Assembly (NCBI GenBank): GCA_021162225.1 | Contig: JAGGZB010000172.1 | Location: 1-5,275 of the forward strand | Length of the DNA: 5,275 nucleotides | Direction: 5' to 3' | Source: Candidatus Bathyarchaeota archaeon | Lineage (GTDB): Archaea > Thermoproteota > Bathyarchaeia > Bathyarchaeales > DTEX01 | Part shown: piece after piece, positions 1 to 4,611 of the stretch | How positions within the stretch are numbered: position 1 is the first letter of the stretch | How the letters are laid out: each line of letters begins with the position of its first letter | Notes under the pieces: generated by a model | The model's input: the letters and a program-made list of their open reading frames with translations, nothing else | What the model was told of the DNA's origin: nothing | Databases searched by the model: none | Program-made: the position numbers and the translations under genes

Positions 1-206
1 CCCTTAAGGGTCCTAAAGCCCTTCAAGTTGTCTTCATAACACTTTCAGTACTCTTTTTCATTCTTGCCCTTGGAGAATTCACTGGAATCCCGGAAATAAC
101 GATCATCGGCGGTTATGGGGGAATCTTCTGCGGTTCATTAGCGATTTACTTGGCCATAGCTGATATACTTAACGAAACCTATGCAAAGACTGTTCTGCCA
201 GTCTGA
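1..206 (+). CDS. GPR1/FUN34/YaaH family acetate uptake transporter, C-terminal part
   Basis: This is the end of a gene that starts before the window; codons are in phase from base 3 and stop at TGA 204-206, giving 67 visible residues. The sequence closely resembles the last third of E. coli SatP (YaaH) as I remember it: LKGPKALQVVF at the start of a helix, GGYGGIFCG, then AIYLAIADILNE and a terminal KTVLPV matching the family's NExxGRTVLP(I/V)G ending. Two hydrophobic helices are visible, residues 6-24 and 33-56. The family comprises six-helix inner-membrane channels or symporters of about 190-200 residues that move acetate and succinate. The protein ends directly after LPV, lacking the short tail seen in SatP. 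The family call is firm; substrate by homology only. A T-tract follows at 228-232. Confidence 0.9.
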   Translation, partial: LKGPKALQVVFITLSVLFFILALGEFTGIPEITIIGGYGGIFCGSLAIYLAIADILNETYAKTVLPV

Positions 207-227
207 GAGCAACTATTCTCCTGTGAA

Positions 228-232
228 TTTTT
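228..232 (+). terminator. Possible T-tract terminator of the transporter gene
   Basis: A run of five T lies 22 bases after the transporter stop codon, followed by another T-rich patch near 251-257. Archaeal RNA polymerases often stop at T-tracts without a strong hairpin. The run is short, so this is a weak call. Confidence 0.3.
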
Positions 233-382
233 CTGGAGTTAATCGAGCCTTTATTCTATAAGGATAAAAAGAAAAATCAGGCTGGAATTAGCTGAGAAAA
301 GAGGCGTTATTGCCGCTTTATTTCGAAAAAATAGCAATTAATCTTAAAACGGTTTGAAAAATATGAATTGCCGGATCGAAAG

Positions 383-392
383 CTTTTTAAAT
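383..392 (+). promoter_or_regulatory. Archaeal TATA box for the 445-1206 gene
   Basis: CTTTTTAAAT matches the archaeal TATA-box pattern and sits in the only gene-free region upstream. Transcription would be expected to start about 25 bases downstream, near 412-418, leaving a leader of about 30 bases before the preferred GTG start at 445. The 14-bp palindrome at 398-411 lies between this box and the predicted start site. Confidence 0.6.
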
Positions 393-397
393 AACGT

Positions 398-411
398 TCT
401 TTCATGAAAGA
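398..411. promoter_or_regulatory. Perfect 14-bp palindrome, candidate operator
   Basis: TCTTTCATGAAAGA equals its own reverse complement over all 14 bases. It lies just downstream of the TATA box at 383-392 and overlaps the zone where transcription should begin, so a bound dimeric regulator could block initiation. It sits inside a wider 9-bp inverted repeat: ATCTTAAAA at 341-349 and TTTTAAGAT at 412-420. The operator role is inferred from position and symmetry only. Confidence 0.35.
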
Positions 412-434
412 TTTTAAGATCGAAGATGCTCGTT

Positions 435-439
435 GGTGA
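435..439 (+). promoter_or_regulatory. Ribosome-binding site deciding the GTG 445 start
   Basis: GGTGA matches the archaeal Shine-Dalgarno core and ends five bases before GTG 445. TTG 433 and GTG 436 would overlap this motif, and TTG 442 would be only two bases from it. The motif therefore favours GTG 445. Confidence 0.5.
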
Positions 440-444
440 AGTTG

Positions 445-1206
445 GTGTCAGATGAGGAGTGGCACATAGAAAGAGAGGAATTTTTTATTGGCGGGCAGGG
501 AATAACAAAGAGTAAGCACCATTGGTATTTAACGGTTACCCACTGGCAGCTTGCAAAGGATTTTCCCCTTAAGATTTGGCGTGAAGGATACATCTACAAG
601 ATTGACTGCGTCACCAACAAGATCGTTTCTCATAAGAAGATTCCGTTCCAAGAATCTAGATATGATCATGTTGGGGACATAGACTACTTTAATGGCTTCA
701 TCTATCTGCCTCTTGAAGACGTGATATACTCTCGGCCGAGAATCCTAATATGTAACGAGAACCTATCCACACACGACTATGCTGACTTAGTTGACCAAGC
801 GCATATGCCTTGGTGTGTCGTTAATCCAGAGAACGGCTTGCTACTCTCCTCTGAATTCGACTTCGTAAAGTATATTAACTTCTATGAGATCAAGCCCGAT
901 CACGTAGCTAAGCTAGTTGATAAGCTTAAGCTTTCTAGGGTTTTACGTAAGGTGCAGGGCGGCTGTATACATGAAGACAGCCTATACGTCTCCTGCGACG
1001 ATGATGTGAAAGGAATCTACAGGATAGACTTGAGGTCCGGTGAGGTCTACACGTTGCTCGAGACCAGAATACCATACGAGATGGAAGGGATCTGTGCAGA
1101 TTTTCTTGAGAATCCAATCTTTCACTTCATAGACCATGAGGGACATCTTTATCATGCTCAAAAAGTAAGTAAGTCGCTTTACGCGGTGGCGAATGCCACA
1201 CGCTAA
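445..1206 (+). CDS. Conserved-looking soluble protein with beta-propeller-like repeats
   Basis: I do not recognise a named family. The reading frame opens after a TAA at 415-417; possible starts are TTG 433, GTG 436, TTG 442 and GTG 445. GTG 445 is chosen because GGTGA lies five bases upstream, giving 253 residues (257 from TTG 433). There is no signal peptide or membrane segment, so it is probably cytoplasmic. The chain alternates short beta-strand-like segments and turns, with repeated 'xYxID..(T/S)xx(I/V)' blade-like units: GYIYKIDCVTNKIV (52-65, TTG numbering), HVGDIDYFNGFIYLPLED (79-96), WCVVNPENGLLLSSE (127-141), GCIHEDSLYV (177-186) with GIYRIDLRSGEVYTLLE (194-210), and GICADFLENPIFHFID (219-234). 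This resembles YncE/SMP-30-like propellers, though at about 253 residues it would be a small one. The conserved-looking H-x-GD and H-x-P residues could line a ligand site. Function unknown; it stands alone between a promoter and a T-tract. Confidence 0.85.
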   Translation: MSDEEWHIEREEFFIGGQGITKSKHHWYLTVTHWQLAKDFPLKIWREGYIYKIDCVTNKIVSHKKIPFQESRYDHVGDIDYFNGFIYLPLEDVIYSRPRILICNENLSTHDYADLVDQAHMPWCVVNPENGLLLSSEFDFVKYINFYEIKPDHVAKLVDKLKLSRVLRKVQGGCIHEDSLYVSCDDDVKGIYRIDLRSGEVYTLLETRIPYEMEGICADFLENPIFHFIDHEGHLYHAQKVSKSLYAVANATR

Positions 1207-1219
1207 CCCTCCCCTCTCA

Positions 1220-1225
1220 TTTTTT
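1220..1225 (+). terminator. T-tract terminator after the propeller-like gene
   Basis: Six T residues follow a pyrimidine-rich stretch 14 bases after the stop codon at 1204-1206. This is the usual form of an archaeal terminator and fits the convergent gene on the other side. No stable hairpin precedes it. Confidence 0.5.
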
Positions 1226-1307
1226 ACGCTTTCTATCTCAGAGAGATCTTTCTCTTTTCCTCTTCTCAGAGAAAACCTCCTAAAGAATAGAATATACAAA
1301 TGAGGAG

Positions 1308-1643
1308 CTAAACTCTCCTAGGCTTTATCACCTCATATAGTATCACTAGGGAGTAAGTCAGCAGAATAGTCACAGTCACATCTATTGGAACTCTAATATA
1401 GTATATTGCCGACTCTTCCAGCATATTTAGCAGTATAAATATGCTGACGACTCTTCCAAAGGTGAACATTGCTAGACTTGCAATAAGTACCTTAAGCGAC
1501 TTTATGGTGTCCTCCCTTCTGAGAAAGAGCCTCGCCATTGAATAATTTGTTCTCTTTACTGATGAAGAGTATACCCTGAACGTTAAGTAGGATGCTATGG
1601 TTGAGGCAAAGATTCCAATCAGCACTGGATTCAAATATTTCAT
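1308..1643 (-). CDS. Small three-helix membrane protein (downstream gene of a tandem pair)
   Basis: No named family is recognised. The frame can start at TTG 1661, inside the end of the upstream gene, or at ATG 1643. ATG 1643 is preferred because GAGGAG lies ten bases before it and overlaps the last codons of the upstream gene, giving 111 residues; TTG 1661 has no comparable motif and would give 117. Three hydrophobic helices are visible (ATG numbering): about 6-25, 48-73 and 83-104, with a basic loop RRED after the first and a KPRR tail. This is consistent with a small integral membrane protein. The 'ARLFLRRE...LK.L' stretch before helix 2 matches 'SRIFLRSE...LKDL' in the neighbour, and helix order is the same, so the two are probably paralogues forming a homo- or hetero-oligomer (inference). 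The stop of the upstream gene is seven bases before this ATG, indicating translational coupling. Confidence 0.8.
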   Translation of the reverse strand: MKYLNPVLIGIFASTIASYLTFRVYSSSVKRTNYSMARLFLRREDTIKSLKVLIASLAMFTFGRVVSIFILLNMLEESAIYYIRVPIDVTVTILLTYSLVILYEVIKPRRV

Positions 1644-1650
1644 GCCATCT

Positions 1651-1974
1651 CTACTCCTCAAGCGTGAGCTTTAAGTTTCTTACAGAAAGAAGAAGCAGGG
1701 TTACGGCCAGTATGCTCACTAGCCCCCCTGATATTCTGAAAGCCTCATGATTCGTTATCCACCAGAAATACAGCAGTATAGCCATGGCTATGCATGAAAA
1801 GGAGAAAAGGAAGAGATCCTTAAGAAACCTAAGAAAGATTTCGCTTCTGAGAAAGATTCTTGAAGAAGAAACCTTGACATTTCTCAGCTTAAGAACGACC
1901 CTTACGGAATAAAATATGATTTGTAAGCCTAAAATTAAGTAGACGGTTTCCCTGAAGGCCATGAAATAATCCAA
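1651..1974 (-). CDS. Small three-helix membrane protein (upstream gene of a tandem pair)
   Basis: No named family is recognised. The frame begins right after a TAA at 1977-1975. TTG 1974 is preferred because GGAG (plus-strand 1985-1988) lies ten bases upstream; ATG 1962 is a possible alternative and would remove only four residues. The 107-residue product has hydrophobic helices at about 9-28, 53-72 and 81-99, and a basic segment between the first two (KLRNVKVSSSRIFLRSE). The protein is almost all membrane and loops, with no catalytic motif. Its stop codon lies seven bases before the next gene's ATG, so the two are certainly one transcription unit. A regulator-like, channel-like or scaffold role is possible but nothing in the sequence decides this. 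Confidence 0.8.
   Translation of the reverse strand: MDYFMAFRETVYLILGLQIIFYSVRVVLKLRNVKVSSSRIFLRSEIFLRFLKDLFLFSFSCIAMAILLYFWWITNHEAFRISGGLVSILAVTLLLLSVRNLKLTLEE
1654..1659 (-). promoter_or_regulatory. Ribosome-binding site inside the end of the upstream membrane gene
   Basis: On the minus strand GAGGAG forms the last two Glu codons of the upstream gene just before its TAG stop, ten bases before ATG 1643. It decides the start of the downstream gene and couples its translation to the upstream gene. Confidence 0.5.
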
Positions 1975-1984
1975 TTAATTCATT

Positions 1985-1988
1985 CTCC
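1985..1988 (-). promoter_or_regulatory. Ribosome-binding site for TTG 1974
   Basis: GGAG on the minus strand, within AAGGAGA, ends ten bases before TTG 1974. An ATG lies directly after it (1983-1981) but is followed by one codon and a stop, so it cannot be the gene start. The motif favours TTG over ATG 1962, which would be 22 bases away. Confidence 0.4.
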
Positions 1989-2050
1989 TTCTTATTCTTA
2001 TCCTTTGGATTGTTAAGAAAATTATCGAAAGCCAAATAAAATATTAATGG

Positions 2051-2059
2051 ATTATATAC
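2051..2059 (-). promoter_or_regulatory. Possible TATA box for the two-gene membrane-protein operon
   Basis: On the minus strand the sequence reads GTATATAAT, close to an archaeal TATA box, about 75 bases before TTG 1974. Transcription would start near 2025-2030, leaving a leader of about 50 bases. A second AT-rich patch at 2034-2046 is an alternative. If neither works, the pair would need read-through from the deacetylase gene 372 bases upstream. Confidence 0.3.
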
Positions 2060-2074
2060 TTGATTTTTTAGATT

Positions 2075-2291
2075 TTAGGAGACCCGTTCAGAGATATCTC
2101 CGACAAAGCATTCATCATCTACAATGCTCTCTTCCACATCACCTTAAATACTACCGAACATAGCATATCCCTCATAATCAAGCAACTCCTCCATAAGATA
2201 CTCGTCAAACGAAGCCTTCGTTCAGCTCCAGAATACCTCTGATATTCAGAGCCTAACGAGGCTTCTCTGCTCGATCTAATTCTCTCTGGGC
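2075..2291 (-). pseudogene. Possible degraded small gene
   Basis: Reading the minus strand from 2291, a frame gives AQRELDRAEKPR, a TAG at 2255-2253, then ALNIRGILELNEGFV; after a one-base shift near 2207 it continues as DEYLMEELLDYEGYAMFGSI, a TAA at 2146-2144, then GDVEESIVDDECFVGDISER and a final TAA at 2077-2075. The pieces are rich in acidic residues and helix-forming in a protein-like way, and need two stop codons and one frameshift to be joined. This could be the remnant of a small helical protein, for example of a toxin-antitoxin type, but no family can be assigned. The opposite strand also has an open stretch (2081-2242) without a start codon, so chance remains a real alternative. 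Confidence 0.22.
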
Positions 2292-2346
2292 TTACATCAG
2301 ATAGTTATGATTATGAGAATCCATTTAGGGGATGAGCATTGCCTAG

Positions 2347-4431
2347 CTAGTATCGTCTCCTTATGAGGAGAATCAATACTGCTAAGAGGAACATTATCAT
2401 CAAGCCTACAAGGAAGCCCTTAAGATACTCGGACGTTTCAACCTCCTCTTTAGGAATCTCCACAGCCTTAAAGGTTACATATCCAATTGAAGTGTCTCCG
2501 CAGGTCTCTAAGCTAACTCTTGTGCCATTCACAAAGATCTTAAGATCCTTGGATCCACATATTCTAGCTCTATTATCCCAAAGCCGCGAAATATTCATGA
2601 ATACGTCTCCATCCTCTATGGCTGCTGAAAGAAGCCTACATGATGTTATATGAGTCACGTGAGGAATCCGCGGCCTCCCATATCTTATCTTGAACTCGTA
2701 GACCCCAGAACTCAGCTCCGGAAGAATAACGTAATCATCCGAGAAGAGAGGATAAGCTCTATTCATAAACTCTACGTAGCCTATCCGTTCTCCATCAATT
2801 CTCAAACACATGCATGAAGTATATTGAAGATATTTCTGGGGCACATCTGACACATCTATTTGAACATCAACTCCCTTAGGCATATAGGTAACTTTAAGCC
2901 TAATTCTTCTCCAAGCTTCAAATCTACGGATGAACTCTCCAGCCGTCATAGGCGATACATCAAGTCTTTCAGCGTACTCGTATCTCAAAACTTCAAGGAA
3001 AACCTTCAATCTTGTCTCGTTAATTAAGCTATAGTCATGCCATAGAAGAATATAGGGCGCCGAATGCCCCAGAGCATAGAATCTGTTAAAGTTCTCCTTT
3101 TCAGTCTCCAGAGCCACTTCGGGACTATTCTTGGAATAGTCGAAGTAGTAAAAGTCAGATTTCGTACTTCTCCAGAACACGAATATCTCAGAGCCATCTT
3201 CAAGGGGCTGTACGCCCACCATGCGAAGGAACGGATAAGCAAACGTTTGGACGAGATATTTATAACCTGCCTTCCTCACGAGGAAGTAATGCTCTATCGG
3301 AAACATTCCATCCGGAACTTGGAAACCCTCAACCTCAGTGAAGTTTCCAGCAATATCCTTATAGCTCTGCTTAAGCTCAAATAGAATCTTCTCCTCGCCT
3401 GTTACATTCACCCATACTGGATGATGCACCGTGTGACTTGCAAACTCCACGCCCGCATCAATCGATGCTTCAAATAAATCCTTCAGAGACAGCCAGTCAA
3501 TCTGCTTCTTTAATCCGCTATATCTTCCCGTTATAAGCGCCCAAGAAAAGGGAAAACAGGCCCTCTCCGACTCGTTTAGTAGCCAGCGTAGAGCCCTTCC
3601 AGTAGCCATCTTCTCAGCAGACCAATCCGCATCCACATTAAGCATCCATATCATTCTTCCGCATGCTAAGTTCAAACCTATCGGGATGTGTTCCCCGAAG
3701 ACACCCCACTGAATCGACCTGAATAGAAGGCTTGTTTTCTGAAAGAGGCTGTCTGAGGCTTGAAGAGTAAAGAGCACTACTCGTCCACGACCATACTTCG
3801 AAGCAGTAGCCAATATGTCTCCGAGATTAGACCGTAAAAGAATGGATGCATTAGACGTTGAATCCAGAACTAGGTAGTCGTAGCTTTTATCTTCAAGCGC
3901 CATCTCTCCAGCGAAGTCTCTCGTTATCATGTGACTCTCAGCTCTGACAGAAAAGAACTTCCCAGTTCTGGAGGAGATGCATAGCAGTCCGAAGACTTCG
4001 CTGTAAAAATTCATCCATTCATGCGAGTATATGGCGAAGCCTTCCCGCTCCACAATAGGAATCCCGAAGCTGATGAGGGCCCCGCCAGACTTAATCCACC
4101 TGCTAAGTTTATCCATGAAGCCCCCCGATAGATTAATCCAGCGTGCATTTGGAAAAATTAGACACGAGTATCTCGAGAGATCCTCTACACGCATCCTCTC
4201 ATCACTGAGAACCACATATGGCGTTCCAGCGAGCAATAAACTGTACTGGACAGCCATCAGGGCGTAGTGTGCATTGGCAATACTGATCTGGCTTGCCTTG
4301 GTAGAATAAGCCACGGCGACGGGCTTAACATCCAATTTTATGTAGTCTTCGAAGCCCTTCACTTGATGTATGCCTGCGGCGTTGAGGAGTAAAAGAAGCA
4401 CCATGATCCTCAAGAAGAGCCTTCTGGTCAT
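2347..4431 (-). CDS. Membrane-anchored polysaccharide deacetylase-like (NodB/CE4) surface protein with GATase-like domain
   Basis: The 694-residue product has an N-terminal signal peptide (basic RR, then hydrophobic 8-20) and a single C-terminal helix (669-690) followed by RRRY, so nearly all of it should lie outside the cell. Residues about 35-245 look like a class I glutamine-amidotransferase-like fold (AGTPYVVLSD, YSCLIFPNA, WIKSGGALISFG, YGRGRVVLFTLQ) without a Cys at the expected nucleophile turn, as in non-catalytic beta-galactosidase-type relatives. Residues about 258-500 resemble a NodB/CE4 deacetylase: NVDADWS (D267, D269) for motif 1, SHTVHHP (H333, H337) for the metal-binding H-[ST]-x-x-H-P motif, GFQVPDG (371-375) for motif 3, and LLWHD (H465) near the end. 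Motif 1 is D-x-D and motif 3 has Gln where Arg is usual, so the reaction may differ from classical deacetylation. Residues about 505-660 are beta-rich, perhaps a glycan-binding or spacer domain. Eight N-x-S/T sequons are consistent with an archaeal glycoprotein. ATG 4431 is close behind a TATA box with no Shine-Dalgarno, suggesting a near-leaderless mRNA. Confidence 0.85.
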   Translation of the reverse strand: MTRRLFLRIMVLLLLLNAAGIHQVKGFEDYIKLDVKPVAVAYSTKASQISIANAHYALMAVQYSLLLAGTPYVVLSDERMRVEDLSRYSCLIFPNARWINLSGGFMDKLSRWIKSGGALISFGIPIVEREGFAIYSHEWMNFYSEVFGLLCISSRTGKFFSVRAESHMITRDFAGEMALEDKSYDYLVLDSTSNASILLRSNLGDILATASKYGRGRVVLFTLQASDSLFQKTSLLFRSIQWGVFGEHIPIGLNLACGRMIWMLNVDADWSAEKMATGRALRWLLNESERACFPFSWALITGRYSGLKKQIDWLSLKDLFEASIDAGVEFASHTVHHPVWVNVTGEEKILFELKQSYKDIAGNFTEVEGFQVPDGMFPIEHYFLVRKAGYKYLVQTFAYPFLRMVGVQPLEDGSEIFVFWRSTKSDFYYFDYSKNSPEVALETEKENFNRFYALGHSAPYILLWHDYSLINETRLKVFLEVLRYEYAERLDVSPMTAGEFIRRFEAWRRIRLKVTYMPKGVDVQIDVSDVPQKYLQYTSCMCLRIDGERIGYVEFMNRAYPLFSDDYVILPELSSGVYEFKIRYGRPRIPHVTHITSCRLLSAAIEDGDVFMNISRLWDNRARICGSKDLKIFVNGTRVSLETCGDTSIGYVTFKAVEIPKEEVETSEYLKGFLVGLMIMFLLAVLILLIRRRY

Positions 4432-4463
4432 CTGCTATCATTAATCCATCATTAGCGGAGCCT

Positions 4464-4473
4464 TATTTTAAAT
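4464..4473 (-). promoter_or_regulatory. TATA box for the deacetylase-like gene
   Basis: On the minus strand the sequence reads ATTTAAAATA, a strong archaeal TATA box. Transcription should start near 4442, leaving only about ten bases before ATG 4431. No ribosome-binding motif lies in that leader, so translation is probably near-leaderless. Confidence 0.6.
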
Positions 4474-4552
4474 ATCTTTAGACAATAGACAGTTTCAGCT
4501 CCCTTTGACGATTTCATAAGTCTTGAATGTGAATTCCGAATAAGCACATAGC

Positions 4553-4560
4553 AATAAATA
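4553..4560 (+). promoter_or_regulatory. Possible TATA box for the YHS-phosphorylase gene
   Basis: AATAAATA lies 52 bases before ATG 4612. Transcription would be expected to start near 4580-4585, within the 14-bp palindrome at 4573-4586. The box is less canonical than the one on the opposite strand. Confidence 0.4.
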
Positions 4561-4572
4561 CTTCGACTTAAC

Positions 4573-4586
4573 GATATCTAGATATC
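4573..4586. promoter_or_regulatory. Perfect 14-bp palindrome at the predicted phosphorylase start site
   Basis: GATATCTAGATATC equals its own reverse complement over 14 bases, with a further A/T match one base beyond each end (4571 and 4588). It begins 13 bases after the TATA-like box and covers the predicted transcription start, a classical place for an archaeal repressor to act. It could instead be a weak AU-rich hairpin in the leader. Role inferred from position only. Confidence 0.4.
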
Positions 4587-4600
4587 TTGAAAATATAGAA

Positions 4601-4606
4601 GATGAT
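4601..4606 (+). promoter_or_regulatory. Weak ribosome-binding site for ATG 4612
   Basis: GATGAT is one mismatch from the GGTGAT archaeal Shine-Dalgarno sequence and ends five bases before the ATG. It supports ATG 4612 as the true start and therefore the inclusion of the YHS module in the protein. Confidence 0.4.
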
Positions 4607-4611
4607 TCTTC

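Larger units (their letters stand above)
207..432. other. Gene-free intergenic stretch carrying the next gene's promoter
   Basis: No convincing reading frame is seen on either strand. The first part has short T-tracts (228-232 and around 251-257) that may end transcription of the transporter gene. A weak 5-bp inverted repeat (AGCCT 246-250, AGGCT 279-283) has a long loop and is not convincing as a terminator. The right-hand part holds the TATA box, a 14-bp palindrome and a 9-bp inverted repeat, described separately. Confidence 0.6.
1975..2346. other. 372-base stretch without an intact gene
   Basis: The part nearest 1974 holds the ribosome-binding site and possible TATA boxes of the small membrane-protein operon. 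The remainder, about 2075-2340, is less AT-rich and has coding-like composition, but no frame has a credible start and length on either strand. The best explanation I can offer is the degraded minus-strand frame listed separately. No tRNA or structured RNA was recognised. Confidence 0.5.
4432..4611. other. Divergent promoter region between the deacetylase-like and phosphorylase genes
   Basis: The 180 bases between the two divergent ATG codons hold one TATA box per strand (4464-4473 minus, 4553-4560 plus), about 80 bases apart, and a palindrome on the phosphorylase side. No gene is seen in it. The arrangement allows separate or joint control of the two carbohydrate genes. Confidence 0.6.

Noticed and set aside
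303..314. Small GGC...GCC hairpin before the propeller-like gene
   Set aside because: Only three paired bases; not stable enough to call a terminator or riboswitch.
1236..1273. Repeated TCTCAGAGA at 1236-1244 and within 1263-1273 between convergent genes
   Set aside because: Short and low complexity; might help end transcription from the minus strand but no T-tract is suitably placed.
935..1299. Two minus-strand open frames opposite the propeller-like gene (935-1117 and 982-1299)
   Set aside because: They lie largely antisense to a well-supported gene, have low-complexity Arg/Ser-rich products and lack promoter or ribosome-binding motifs.
2081..2242. Plus-strand open stretch of 53 codons (DPFRDISDK...)
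   Set aside because: No ATG, GTG or TTG at a useful place and a TAG just upstream; more likely the reverse of the possible minus-strand remnant.
2363..2653. Plus-strand open frame opposite the 3' end of the deacetylase-like gene
   Set aside because: Antisense to the C-terminal coding region; product has no recognisable pattern.
3024..3384. Overlapping minus (3024-3242) and plus (3064-3384) frames inside the deacetylase-like gene
   Set aside because: Both lie within the conserved deacetylase-like coding region, in a shifted frame or antisense.
4031..4267. Plus-strand open frame opposite the GATase-like coding region
   Set aside because: Antisense shadow without a start signal or recognisable product.
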